DNA of 64,000 nucleotides from Pusillimonas noertemannii (GCF_003096595.1 NZ_QEKO01000001.1:310001-374000), one strand, 5' to 3'; positions 8,584 through 17,668 are shown, counted from the first letter of the stretch. A program made the numbers and translations. The notes: a model not told the origin generated them from the letters alone.

Positions 8584-10676
8584 TGCTGCTCTCCAATTGT
8601 GATGTCCAGGTTGCCGAAGGTGTCGACCAAAAGGTGGTCGGCCGGCCACACGACGGTGGTCGAGGCATGCTCTTCGATTAGTGCGGGACCGTCGATGCGA
8701 TTGCCGCTTTCCAGAAGCCTGCGGTCGTAGATGGGCGTGTCCAGGAAGCCCCCCGAGCCGAAGAAGACTTTCTTGCGTCGGACCAGCGCCGACTTCGCGC
8801 TTTGCCCGCTTTCTTCCTCGCACCTGTCCTGGGGCGGCCTGGGCATTTTGCCGACCGCCGATATCCTGACGCTGACGATCTGGGCCGATTCCTGCGGCGC
8901 GCAGGTTCCATATCGCTGCAGGTGGACGTCGTCGAAAGCGCGCTTGATGGCATCGGTATCACGGCCCTCGAAGTACGACCGTGGCAATTCCACCGTGACT
9001 GCATGCTCCTGCCCGACGTAGCGCATGTCTGCGAACCGCTTGATCTCGGTGGACTGCGGCCGCGTCGCCGAGGACGCGATGGCGTCCAGGCCCTCTTGCT
9101 CCATGTCGCGATACAGCGCCTCGATGCTTTCCAGCGATTCGCAGGAAAGCGGCTGGAAGCAGGAGCGGACATAGTCGTAGCGCAAGTCGCTGAACAGCAT
9201 GCCATAGGCCGAGAAGTGGCCCGGCGAGAAGGGAATGATGACGCGCCGTATGCCGAGTTCGCGGGCGATGGCCGACGCATGCAGGGGGCCGGCCCCGCCG
9301 TATACGATCATGGTGAATGCGCCGGCGTCCAGCCCTCTTTCCGTGGTGACGCCCTTGACGGCGTAGGACATGGCCGTGGCGGCAATGCGCAGTATCCCGT
9401 CGGCGGCCGCCATGGTGTCCAGGCCCAGCGGCTCGGCGATATGCTGCTGTACGGCCCGGGTGGCGGCAGCCTCGTCCAGCTTCATGCTGCCGCCCAGGAA
9501 ATGGTTGGGGTCCAGCCGGCCCAGGAGCAGGTTGGCGTCCGTGACGGTGGGCTGCTCTCCGCCCCGTCCATAGCAGGCGGGGCCAGGCATGGAGCCCGCG
9601 CTCCGCGGTCCGACGCGCATCGCACCGCCTTCGCTCAGCGCCGCGATGCTGCCGCCGCCGGTGCCGACCTCGAAGATGTCGATCATGGGTATTTGGATGG
9701 GCAGGGCTCTGGCATAGCCGCCGATGAGGGCGCTGCCGGTGGTCAGCGGCACGCCGGAGTTGATGACGCCCGCTTTGGCCGTGGTGCCCCCCATGTCGAA
9801 AGCGATGGCATGGCTCAGGCCCAGTTGAGCGCAGACCGCCTGGGCGCCGATGACCCCGGCCGCCGGACCCGATTCCAGCATGCGTACGCAATGCTGCCTG
9901 GCTTCGGCCACTGGGTACAGTCCGCCGGTTGACTGCACGGTATAGAAATTGCCGCCGAAGCCGCTGCTTTCCAGATGGGATTCCAGCAGACCGAGATAGG
10001 ATTGGACGCGGGGCCCCACATAGGCATTGGCGGCCACCGTGGAGGCGCGCTCGAACTCGCGGTACTCCTTGGACAGCTCATGGGATGCGGTAACGAAGAC
10101 ATCGGGAAGCTCTGCCTGCAGGATCTGCTTCACACGCTTTTCGTGGGCGTCGTTGCTGTACGAGTGGAGCAGGATTACGGCAACGGCTTCTATGCCGCGC
10201 GTTTTCAGGTCGCGCGCGATATCACGCACGCGTTCCTCATTCAGCGTCTTGTGCACTGTGCCGTCGGCCAGCAGGCGTTCTTCCACCTCGAACCGCAACG
10301 AGCGCTGGACCAGCGGTTCGTGTTTGGAGAAATACAGGTTGTAGGCATCGGGGCGATTTATCCGGCCGATCTCATAGATGTCGCGAAAGCCTTCGGTTAC
10401 GAGCAGGGCGGTGTGCGCACCGCTGCGCTCCAGCAGGGTGTTGATGACGATGGTGGAGCCATGCAGGAAGAGTTCGGCGTCCTTGAACTGGACTCCGGCA
10501 ATGTCCAGCGTGTCCTGGATGCCCTGCACCAGGTTGTCGTGCGTGGAAAGCGATTTGCCGAACAGCAGTTGCCTGCCGGCATCGTCAAAGGCGGCCAGAT
10601 CCGTGAACGTGCCGCCGATGTCGACGGCCAGCCTCAGACGTCGCGGCGCTTGATGGGTTGGGATATTGATGCTCAT
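8580..10676 (-). CDS. Hydantoinase A / 5-oxoprolinase family subunit
   Basis: This is the 698-residue A subunit. The actin-like ATPase fold is marked by LAVDIGGTFTDLAAFD at the N-terminus, ESGPAAGVIGA, and FDMGGTTAKAGVI in the middle. HyuA proteins hydrolyse ATP to activate a cyclic amide carbonyl and work with HyuB, which overlaps it by four bases downstream. The full family length is present with no break. A 100-bp gap separates it from the upstream MFS gene, so the operon may have an internal processing or promoter site, although none is obvious. Confidence 0.88.
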   Translation of the reverse strand: MSINIPTHQAPRRLRLAVDIGGTFTDLAAFDDAGRQLLFGKSLSTHDNLVQGIQDTLDIAGVQFKDAELFLHGSTIVINTLLERSGAHTALLVTEGFRDIYEIGRINRPDAYNLYFSKHEPLVQRSLRFEVEERLLADGTVHKTLNEERVRDIARDLKTRGIEAVAVILLHSYSNDAHEKRVKQILQAELPDVFVTASHELSKEYREFERASTVAANAYVGPRVQSYLGLLESHLESSGFGGNFYTVQSTGGLYPVAEARQHCVRMLESGPAAGVIGAQAVCAQLGLSHAIAFDMGGTTAKAGVINSGVPLTTGSALIGGYARALPIQIPMIDIFEVGTGGGSIAALSEGGAMRVGPRSAGSMPGPACYGRGGEQPTVTDANLLLGRLDPNHFLGGSMKLDEAAATRAVQQHIAEPLGLDTMAAADGILRIAATAMSYAVKGVTTERGLDAGAFTMIVYGGAGPLHASAIARELGIRRVIIPFSPGHFSAYGMLFSDLRYDYVRSCFQPLSCESLESIEALYRDMEQEGLDAIASSATRPQSTEIKRFADMRYVGQEHAVTVELPRSYFEGRDTDAIKRAFDDVHLQRYGTCAPQESAQIVSVRISAVGKMPRPPQDRCEEESGQSAKSALVRRKKVFFGSGGFLDTPIYDRRLLESGNRIDGPALIEEHASTTVVWPADHLLVDTFGNLDITIGEQQ

Positions 10677-10776
10677 TGTGCCGTTGAAATGAATAGGCCC
10701 ATATCCGTTGTCTCCCTATGGGCCGGGTTGAAGACTGCCTAGGCCGGAGCGGGCCTGCCTGAACGGTGTTCCAGGA

Positions 10777-12198
10777 CTATGACGCGATCTCGTCCAACGC
10801 CCGGCCCTTGGTTTCCAGCCCCAACGTCAGGACGGCCAGGCCGCCCAGGATGGCGGCGCCTCCGAACAGGACGAACACCGCATGGATGCTGGCATGGGTA
10901 AGCAGAGCGCCGACGATGACCGGCCCGATGATGGAGCCTATGCGCAGCCATGCGCTGGCCGCGCCAGCGCCGGTGGCGCGTATGCGCGTGGGATAGATCT
11001 CGGGCGCGTACACATAGAGCCCGCCAAGCAGGAAGGTGATGAACATCAGGCTGATGGACGCATACACCATGACCTGGAACGCCGGCAGGGCCGTGCCGAC
11101 ATAGGCCATGTACAGCATGGGAACGGCAGAGCCGAAGAAGCCCAGCATGAACGTGAGACGCCGCCCGATGTAGTCGATCAGCAAAACGCCGATGAAGATG
11201 GCGATGAAGCCCACGGCGTTGCTGATCATGCCATAGCGCAGCGCTGTTTCCACAGGCAACTGGTACTCCGTGCGGTAAAGCGTGGGCATCCACGCGATGA
11301 GCCCGTAGCCGGTCAGCGAGGTGCAGCATGCGATGATCCAGACGCCCACGGTACGCGCCGCCAGGCCGTCATTGAACAGCTGGCCGAAGGAGGGGCGCTT
11401 GCGCAGCGGAGGGGTAACCACTTCGAGCGGGGGCAGCTTGGCGCGCGCTTCGCTGGACAGGCGGTTTTCCATCTGGGTAACGATGCGGTCCGCCTCGCGG
11501 ATCTGGCCGTTCGCCGCCAGCCAACGCGGCGATTCCGGCGCCAAGCGGGGCAGGATGGCGGCAAGGATGATAGGCAGCGAACCAACGACGAACATGGATT
11601 GCCAGCCGTACTTGGGAATGATCCACACAGCGATGAGGCCGGTAACCATCGTGCCCAGCGCAAAGCCCGACTGCAGTGTGAAGATGATGCGTCCGCGGTT
11701 CTTGGCGGGGCTGAGTTCGTTCATGTAGGTGGCGGCCACGGGTACTTCTCCGCCCAGGCCGATGCCCTGCATGAAACGGAACACCAAGAATATCCCCAGG
11801 CCCCAGGCGAATACCGAACTGAAGCTGAAAAGCGCGATGATCACCAGGGAGACTCGGAAGGTGGGCAGGCGTCCGAACCGCTCGGCGGCCGACCCCATCA
11901 GTAGCGCGCCGATGAATTGGCCCAGATAGCCGACGGAAATCAGCAGCCCCACCTCGCCGGGTGTCATGTTCCACAGCACCACCAGCACCGGAAGCACGAA
12001 TGCAATGGTGACGGCATCGAATGCGTCGAATAGGTGCCCCGTCGCCACGGTGGCCAGAACCTTTCCGTGCCAGCGAGAAAACGGCAGCCGCTCTAGCCGG
12101 GCGGATATCAGTGCAAGCTCGCGGCGGGCCTCGGCCTTGTCGTCTAGGGCCGCTTCGGCGGCTTGGCTGCTGCCGTCCGCCACTAATGTCTTCTCCAT
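10777..12198 (-). CDS. MFS transporter, metabolite:H+ symporter type
   Basis: This is a 473-residue inner-membrane permease with about twelve hydrophobic segments. The loop signatures SAAERFGRLPTF (after TM2) and RFMQGIGLGGEVPVAA (TM4), plus YIGRRLTFMLGFF in the second half, are those of the sugar/aromatic-acid porter clade. A long charged N-terminus precedes TM1 (GHLFDAFDAVTIAFVLPVL). The start at 12198 has GGAGG a few bases upstream. It is the first gene of the hydantoinase/FAH/IclR operon and probably imports the operon's substrate. Confidence 0.85.
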   Translation of the reverse strand: MEKTLVADGSSQAAEAALDDKAEARRELALISARLERLPFSRWHGKVLATVATGHLFDAFDAVTIAFVLPVLVVLWNMTPGEVGLLISVGYLGQFIGALLMGSAAERFGRLPTFRVSLVIIALFSFSSVFAWGLGIFLVFRFMQGIGLGGEVPVAATYMNELSPAKNRGRIIFTLQSGFALGTMVTGLIAVWIIPKYGWQSMFVVGSLPIILAAILPRLAPESPRWLAANGQIREADRIVTQMENRLSSEARAKLPPLEVVTPPLRKRPSFGQLFNDGLAARTVGVWIIACCTSLTGYGLIAWMPTLYRTEYQLPVETALRYGMISNAVGFIAIFIGVLLIDYIGRRLTFMLGFFGSAVPMLYMAYVGTALPAFQVMVYASISLMFITFLLGGLYVYAPEIYPTRIRATGAGAASAWLRIGSIIGPVIVGALLTHASIHAVFVLFGGAAILGGLAVLTLGLETKGRALDEIAS

Positions 12199-12214
12199 CC
12201 TTTCCTCCAATAAA

Positions 12215-12226
12215 TGAAATATTTCA
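12215..12226. promoter_or_regulatory. Operator-like palindrome, proximal copy
   Basis: TGAAATATTTCA is a perfect 12-bp palindrome 17 bp upstream of the MFS start codon. The same 12 bases occur again at 12330-12341. The shape, TGNAAT-like halves around a short centre, fits binding sites of IclR-family regulators, one of which is encoded at the end of this operon. Confidence 0.5.
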
Positions 12227-12328
12227 CTATTTGTGGTGGGGCATGCCGTGACAGTTGAACGAATGCGGCCATCATCCTGTCGTGGCATTGCGCCCGCTTT
12301 GGACGTTATCGCCTTCTATCGCCTTTTT

Positions 12329-12342
12329 GTGAAATATTTCAC
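12329..12342. promoter_or_regulatory. Operator-like palindrome, distal copy
   Basis: GTGAAATATTTCAC is a perfect 14-bp palindrome that contains the same 12-mer as 12215-12226. The centres lie 115 bp apart, about eleven helical turns. It is followed at once by TTTATAGTGAAAG, which repeats half of the palindrome. It lies between the end of the DMT transporter and the MFS gene. Confidence 0.5.
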
Positions 12343-12383
12343 TTTATAGTGAAAGACGGGGGAGCGATTTACTGTCGGCGATT

Positions 12384-13319
12384 CTATAGACTTTTTTTGG
12401 GCGGTGCAAGAATTTGCCGTATCCATGAATACCCGCTGACCAGCACAATTCCCACGGCCACCAGCACGGCGCCGAACAGGAAGCTGGGGTCGAGCGGCTC
12501 GTTCAGCAGCCACACGCCGAAGAAGATTCCGAACAGCGGAGTCATGAAAGAGAACACGCCCAGGCGCGAGGCGAGGTATTTGCGCAGCAGCCAGAACCAC
12601 GCCAGGAAGCTGAAGAAGGCAACGACGATGCACTGGAACAGCACGCTGCTTATGGCCAGCGTGGTGGGCCGGAAGCCCAACTGGCCCGATGCGGCGGCCG
12701 AGCCGAACAAGATGATGAAGCCGCCCACCAATTGATACAGCAGGGTCTTGGTGGCCGAGGCATGAGAAAGCCGCGAGCAGCGGACGACGACGGTGGTGGC
12801 GCCCCATGCAATGCCGGCCAGCAGGCCCAGGAAGTCGCCCAGCAGCATATTGCTGGCGTTGGGCGTGGACTCGCCGGCTTCGCGCCCGGTAAGCGCGACG
12901 ACTATGCCTATGAAGGCCACCAGAATGCCGAACCATTGGGCCGCTGCCAGTTTTTCTTCGGGCAGCCTCCAGTGAAGGCCGATGGCGGCGATGAAGGGGG
13001 CGCAGTACAGGAAGACCGCCATGTGCGAGGCGGTGGTAAAGCGCAGGCCTTCGCCCAGGAAGATGAACTCAAGGCCGAACAGCACACCCACCAGCAGGCC
13101 GGGCCGCCAGCTGCCGTCGGCCAGATCCAGAGGTTCGCGGCGCCATGCCATCAGCAGCGACACCAGCACGGCGGCCACGCCCGAGCGTATGGCCAGCTGC
13201 AGCATGGGCGCCACGTCGACGGCGGCGGCCTTGATGGCAATCTGCTGGAAGGCCCAGATCATGCACAGCACGGCCATCATGCCAAAGGCCAGGCCGTCTA
13301 TTCCCTTGCGTTCCTGCAT
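12384..13319 (-). CDS. EamA/DMT superfamily transporter
   Basis: This is a 311-residue inner-membrane protein with ten predicted membrane segments in two EamA repeats (the first starting MMAVLCMIWAFQQIAIKAAA, the second near LLGDFLGLLAGIAWGATTVV). Members export amino acids, metabolites or drugs; the substrate here cannot be assigned. The start at 13319 is chosen because AAGGGAAGGGAG precedes it. The longer open frame upstream has no transporter character. It stands alone between the MFS operon and the methyltransferase. Confidence 0.85.
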   Translation of the reverse strand: MQERKGIDGLAFGMMAVLCMIWAFQQIAIKAAAVDVAPMLQLAIRSGVAAVLVSLLMAWRREPLDLADGSWRPGLLVGVLFGLEFIFLGEGLRFTTASHMAVFLYCAPFIAAIGLHWRLPEEKLAAAQWFGILVAFIGIVVALTGREAGESTPNASNMLLGDFLGLLAGIAWGATTVVVRCSRLSHASATKTLLYQLVGGFIILFGSAAASGQLGFRPTTLAISSVLFQCIVVAFFSFLAWFWLLRKYLASRLGVFSFMTPLFGIFFGVWLLNEPLDPSFLFGAVLVAVGIVLVSGYSWIRQILAPPKKSL

Positions 13320-13447
13320 CTCCCTTCCCTTTGCCGTCTTGTGTCCGCTGCGGCGCTTGGCTTTCTTTGCATCGGCATGGCGAATGCATGCCGATGCCGC
13401 TGCTGTGTTCTCTGTGTAAAGCGTTTTATGTATGTAAAGCGGCGAAC

Positions 13448-14680
13448 CTAGAGCCGATCGCGCCTGTCGCCGCTGGTGAACCCCATGAGGGGCACATCCA
13501 GGCCTCGGCCCACGGCCATGACCTTGAACAGCTCGCCCATCTCGGCTTCGGACAGCAGTTTCTGCACCGGCCCCACCACCTTGGCGTAGCCGGCGGCGTC
13601 GTGCGGGTCGAGGCCGGTAAGGATCTCGATCAGCCCGGCGTTCATCAGGAAGCGCGCCTGCGAAGTGTAGCCCAGGATTTCCAGGCCGCCTTCGAGGGCG
13701 GCGTCGGCCATGGCGGTGAAGTCGACGTGGGTGGTGATGTCTTGCAGGCCGGGGTAAAGCAGGGGGTCGGCATGGGCGTGATGGCGGAAGTGGCACATCA
13801 GCGTGCCTTCGGCGCGCTGGGGATGGTAGAACTCGCGCTGCGGGAAGCCGTAATCGATCAGCAGGGCGGCGCCCTTTTTAAGCCAGGTGCCCAACTGCCG
13901 CATCCAGGCTTCGGCTTGGACGTTGACTTCAGAGCGGTAGCCGGGCAGCGGCGGCATGCGGCGCGACATCAGCGCCTGCAGATGCTCGTCGGCCGGGCGC
14001 CCGACCAGATTGAAGCGCGGCGGTTCGCTGCTTTCGGCGGGAGCGTCTGCGCCTGCCTGTTGCGCGGCGGCGTTTTCAAGGCCGACGCCCAGCTCGAGCA
14101 GGTTGCCGGCGTCGTCCCAGCTGAACAGGGCGGCCGGCATGGCGTCCAGCACCTCGTTGGCGATCACGCAGCCCTTGAAGTCGCTGGGCAGCGCCTTGAG
14201 CCATTGCACATTGGCGTGCAGGCTGCCCAGCCGCTGCTGCTGCCGCTCGCGCAGTTCAGGCGAGACCTCGAGAATCTGGTATTGGGGACGTATGTCGAGC
14301 AGATTGAGGGCCGGGATGAGCGCGGCGGCCAGGGCCCCCGTGCCCGCGCCCACTTCAAGCACGTTCTTGGTGCCGCTGGCGGCCAGTATCTGCGCGACCT
14401 GGCCGGCCAGCGCCTGGCCGAAGAGGGGCGTAAGCTCGGGACCGGTGGTGAAGTCGCCTTCGGGCGCCTCGCTACCGAACTTGGTGCTGCCGGCCGCATA
14501 GTAGCCCAGGCCCGGCGCATACAGCGCGTGGTGCATCCATTCTTCAAAAGGCATGAAGCCGCCCTCGGAACCCTGTATGCGGTAGGCGAGATAGTCTTGC
14601 ATGGCCCGCAGATGCGAGGCCGAATCGATGTCCAGCGAAGGAAGGCCGGCCGGAGCGGAGGTGTTTCGTGCCATATTCAT
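13448..14680 (-). CDS. SAM-dependent methyltransferase of the MidA/NDUFAF7 (DUF185) family
   Basis: This is a 410-residue class I methyltransferase. The N-terminus PFEEWMHHALYAPGLGYYAAG and the SAM-binding loop NVLEVGAGTGALAAAL are typical of the family, as are FTTGPELTPLFGQ and the late LLIDYGFPQREFYHP. The mitochondrial homologue methylates an arginine of a complex I subunit. The bacterial role is not established. It follows a 63-residue membrane protein by twelve bases and is probably cotranscribed with it. Confidence 0.88.
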   Translation of the reverse strand: MNMARNTSAPAGLPSLDIDSASHLRAMQDYLAYRIQGSEGGFMPFEEWMHHALYAPGLGYYAAGSTKFGSEAPEGDFTTGPELTPLFGQALAGQVAQILAASGTKNVLEVGAGTGALAAALIPALNLLDIRPQYQILEVSPELRERQQQRLGSLHANVQWLKALPSDFKGCVIANEVLDAMPAALFSWDDAGNLLELGVGLENAAAQQAGADAPAESSEPPRFNLVGRPADEHLQALMSRRMPPLPGYRSEVNVQAEAWMRQLGTWLKKGAALLIDYGFPQREFYHPQRAEGTLMCHFRHHAHADPLLYPGLQDITTHVDFTAMADAALEGGLEILGYTSQARFLMNAGLIEILTGLDPHDAAGYAKVVGPVQKLLSEAEMGELFKVMAVGRGLDVPLMGFTSGDRRDRL

Positions 14681-14692
14681 CGTCGTAGTGCG

Positions 14693-14884
14693 TCAGTTGC
14701 CGTTGCTGCGTTCTTGGGGTTGCTGTTCGCCTTTCTTCAGGATGCGCAGCGAGTTCACCATGGCGGCAAGGAAGGCGACCAGCAGGGCCACCATTGCCGC
14801 CACCACGAAGTTGTCAAGCACAAACCATAACGGAATCGCCAGAATGGCGGCCAGGAACAAGGGGCGGTTGGCGAGTTGTCTCAT
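14693..14884 (-). CDS. Small two-helix membrane protein, hypothetical
   Basis: This is a 63-residue protein with two hydrophobic stretches, PLFLAAILAIPLWFVLDNF and VVAAMVALLVAFLAAMV, and a charged tail (RILKKGEQQPQERS). I do not recognise a named family. The start at 14884 begins the hydrophobic region directly; the reading frame is open further upstream but without plausible protein character. The ribosome binding site is weak. It is twelve bases upstream of the MidA-type gene, so the two are likely one transcript. Confidence 0.6.
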   Translation of the reverse strand: MRQLANRPLFLAAILAIPLWFVLDNFVVAAMVALLVAFLAAMVNSLRILKKGEQQPQERSNGN

Positions 14885-15176
14885 GGGGTAGTCGATAGAC
14901 GTGTTGCCATAACCCCTAGTATAGGAGCCGGCGCGAGCGCTGTCCCGGCAGGGGGTATTTTTGTAACTGGTTTGGTGGTTGGCTAGCCGAGGCGCGTTAG
15001 GAAGAGCGCTTGTAACGGTGCATGGGCTTACGGCCTTTGCCATGCCGGCGTGCGGGGGCAGGGGCCCGAAGGCCCCTGGGGGCCAAAGCTGGGCTTTGCT
15101 GGCGCTCATTGTTATGCTTGCCGTGGGGGCGGTATTGTGCAAAAAGGGCTTGTGTACTACGAAAGGAGGGGACGGA

Positions 15177-15674
15177 ATGCGTGCTTACAAAAAATGCATG
15201 CTCGGCATTTTCGCGGTGGGCGCAATGACTGCGGCAACGGTGGGCTACGCGCGCGACGAGCTGGTGAAACAGCACTATAACTACAGCGAGTGGACCAAGG
15301 GCCGCTTTGCCGAGGCTGTGGTGGTCGAAGGCGCGAAGGATGCGCGCCTGATCTATCTTGCGGGCATTGGCGCTGAAGAGGCAGAGGGCAAGCCCGGCGA
15401 AATCCGGGCGCCGAATGACATTGCGGGCCAGTGCGCCTATGCGTTCGAGAAAATCGACCTGGCGCTGAAGCGCAATGAAGCCAATGCCGACGACATCGTG
15501 AAGATGACGGTTTATCTTACCTCCGCCGATTTCATTCCCGCGTTCTCGAAGTGCAGGGACGCCTATTTTGAAAAGACGGGTGCGCGGCTGCCGGCCGAGA
15601 CGCTGCTGATCATCAGCCGCCTGGCCTGGCCCGACATGCTTCTTGAAGTGGACATCAACGCTGTTGCCCGGTAG
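15177..15674 (+). CDS. Exported RidA-family protein
   Basis: This is a 165-residue protein with a signal peptide (MRAYKKCMLGIFAVGAMTAA, probable cleavage after VGYA) followed by a RidA/YjgF fold: LIYLAGIGAEE, YAFEKIDLALKRNEANADDIV, MTVYLTSADFIPAFSKC and LPAETLLIISRLAWPDMLLEVDI. RidA proteins are normally cytoplasmic, so a secreted form is unusual. The conserved Arg105 position again lacks arginine (LPAETLL). AAAGGAGG precedes the ATG. The gene stands alone; no partner suggests a substrate. Confidence 0.75.
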   Translation: MRAYKKCMLGIFAVGAMTAATVGYARDELVKQHYNYSEWTKGRFAEAVVVEGAKDARLIYLAGIGAEEAEGKPGEIRAPNDIAGQCAYAFEKIDLALKRNEANADDIVKMTVYLTSADFIPAFSKCRDAYFEKTGARLPAETLLIISRLAWPDMLLEVDINAVAR

Positions 15675-15772
15675 GTGGCGCCGGCTATGTCCGCGCTTGT
15701 TCCTCTATTGACGGCCGCCCTCGGCTTGATGGCAGCGTTTCCCTGGCGTGGTGAACGAGTGTTCCGCCCATG

Positions 15773-15817
15773 AAAAAACCCCGGAAAGCTGAAGAGGCCT
15801 TCAACTTTCCGGGGTTT
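15773..15817 (-). terminator. Rho-independent terminator of rhlE
   Basis: An inverted repeat pairs AACCCCGGAAAG with CTTTCCGGGGTT around a short loop. On the minus strand the stem runs into six T residues, so it terminates the helicase gene that ends at 15854. The plus-strand side also has three T residues and may weakly stop the RidA-like transcript. Confidence 0.85.
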
Positions 15818-15853
15818 GCTTAATCGGCTGTCTTAGCGGGCCGATCTTTGCTG

Positions 15854-17668
15854 TTAGGCGAAGTCGCTGCGGCGTGCGGGGCTTTTGCCGTGGCCGGCGG
15901 GTTTGCCGCCGAAGCTGGGGCGGGCGCTGCGGCTGCCGAAGCCTTCCTTGGCGGGGCCGTGGCCGGGCTTGCCGGCGTGGCCCGAGCGGGCGGCGTGGGG
16001 CTTGGCCGAGGTCCAGCGTTCGCCGTTGCCCTTGGGGCCGCGGGCTTCTTTGTGCTCGAAGCCGCTGCGTTCGCTGCGGCCCTTGTAGCCGTCGGCAGAG
16101 CCGAAGCGATCGTCAGGGCGCCGCGCGGGGCGTCCGCCGTCGGCGCGGCCTTCGTACGCAGGCTTGTCGCCGAAGCGGGGCTTGCCTTCGTACGCAGGCT
16201 TGTCGCTGAAACGAGGCTTGCCCGCGTAGGCGGGGCGCTCGTCAAAGCGCGGCTTGCCGGCGAAGCCGGAGCGCTCTTCGAATCGGGAATTTCCGGCGTG
16301 CTCGGGGCGCTCGTCGAAGCGGGGCTTGCCTGCATAGCCAGCGCGTTCTTCGAAGCGGGGCTTGCCGCCGAACGAGGAGCCTTCTTCATGGCGCGATTTG
16401 CCCGCATAGCCGGGCTTGTCGCCGAAGCCGCCACGACCCTTGTAGCCGTTGCCGCCCTTGCCGCCGAAGCCGCCACCAAAGCCTTTGCCGCCTTTACCCT
16501 TGCGGTCGGTATAGGTGGGGCGCACTGTCTTGGTGGGCTCGAGTCCCTCGATCACATTGGCCGGAATCGGCTGGCCGATGAAGTGCTCGATGCGGCGGAT
16601 CTTGTGGCGCTCGGAGTGGGTCGCCAGGGTGAAGGCCAGGCCGCTGTTGCCGGCGCGTCCGGTGCGTCCGATGCGGTGGGTGTAGTCTTCGGGCTGCATC
16701 GGCAGGTCGTAGTTGATGGCGTGGCTGATGCCTTGCACGTCGATGCCGCGTGCGGCCACGTCGGTGGCGACCAGCACCTGCAGGCGGCGCTTTTGCAGCA
16801 GGCCCAGGGTGCGGGTGCGCTGCCGCTGGTTCATGTCGCCATGCAGCGATGCGGCCGAGAAGCCCTGGTCGGCCAGGCGGTTGGCCAGGTCGTCCGCGCC
16901 GCGCTTGGTGGCGGTGAAGACGATGGCCTGGTCAAGGTTGGTGTCGCGCAGCAGGTGGTCGAGCAGGCGCAGCTTGTGGCCGGCGTCGTCGGCGTACAGC
17001 AAGCTTTGCGTAATGTTGTCGTGCTTTTGCTTGTGGCCCGACACTTCGATGCGCAGCGGCTCATTCAGCATGTCGCGCGCAAGCTTGGCGATGGTGCCGT
17101 CCAGGGTGGCCGAGAACAACAGGGTCTGGCGGTCGGCGGGCGTGGCGGCAACAATGGTCTCGATGTCTTCGATGAAGCCCATGTCGAGCATGCGGTCGGC
17201 TTCGTCCAGCACCAGGGTCTGCACGGTGGAAAGATTGACGCGGCGCGCCTGAAGGTGGTCGATAAGGCGGCCGGGAGTGGCCACCAGCACGTCGACGCGG
17301 CGCGACAGCGCCTTCAACTGGGCGCCGTAGGGCATGCCGCCCACCACGACGGCGGTGCGCAGGTCGGGAATGTGGGCGCCATAGGCCTTGGTGGCGTCGG
17401 CCACCTGCATGGCCAGTTCGCGGGTGGGGGTCAGAACCAGCACCTGCACGCCGCGGCCCTTGTTGGCGGGCATGCCGGCGATGCGGTTAAGGGCGGGCAG
17501 CATGAAGGCTGCGGTCTTGCCGCTGCCGGTCTGGGCCGAGACCATCAGGTCCTGGCCTTGCAGGGCCTTGGGAATGGCGGCTTCCTGGACGGGCGTGGGC
17601 GAAGTAAAGCCTGCTTTGACAAGCGCAGACAACAGTTTGGGATCGAGACCCAGGGTTTCGAAAGACAT
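15854..17668 (-). CDS. rhlE: DEAD-box RNA helicase, RhlE type
   Basis: This is a 604-residue ATP-dependent RNA helicase for ribosome assembly and RNA turnover. The Q motif is GFTSPTPVQEAAIP. Motif I is AQTGSGKT, motif Ia PTRELAMQ, motif II DEAD in VLDEADRML and motif III SAT; motif VI is HRIGRTGRAG. After the core (about residue 375) comes a long basic, glycine-rich tail with seven imperfect 12-residue repeats. The start at 17668 (MSFETLGLDP) fits the family; the nine-codon upstream extension does not. It ends in a strong terminator at 15773-15817. Confidence 0.93.
   Translation of the reverse strand: MSFETLGLDPKLLSALVKAGFTSPTPVQEAAIPKALQGQDLMVSAQTGSGKTAAFMLPALNRIAGMPANKGRGVQVLVLTPTRELAMQVADATKAYGAHIPDLRTAVVVGGMPYGAQLKALSRRVDVLVATPGRLIDHLQARRVNLSTVQTLVLDEADRMLDMGFIEDIETIVAATPADRQTLLFSATLDGTIAKLARDMLNEPLRIEVSGHKQKHDNITQSLLYADDAGHKLRLLDHLLRDTNLDQAIVFTATKRGADDLANRLADQGFSAASLHGDMNQRQRTRTLGLLQKRRLQVLVATDVAARGIDVQGISHAINYDLPMQPEDYTHRIGRTGRAGNSGLAFTLATHSERHKIRRIEHFIGQPIPANVIEGLEPTKTVRPTYTDRKGKGGKGFGGGFGGKGGNGYKGRGGFGDKPGYAGKSRHEEGSSFGGKPRFEERAGYAGKPRFDERPEHAGNSRFEERSGFAGKPRFDERPAYAGKPRFSDKPAYEGKPRFGDKPAYEGRADGGRPARRPDDRFGSADGYKGRSERSGFEHKEARGPKGNGERWTSAKPHAARSGHAGKPGHGPAKEGFGSRSARPSFGGKPAGHGKSPARRSDFA
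16151..16412 (-). repeat. 36-bp coding tandem repeats in the RhlE tail
   Basis: About seven imperfect 36-bp units encode 12-residue repeats of the type GYAGKPRFDERP, with variants such as SFGGKPRFEERA and AYEGKPRFGDKP. The units are basic, aromatic and glycine-containing, like RGG-type RNA-binding tails. The copy number may vary between strains by slippage or recombination. Confidence 0.8.
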
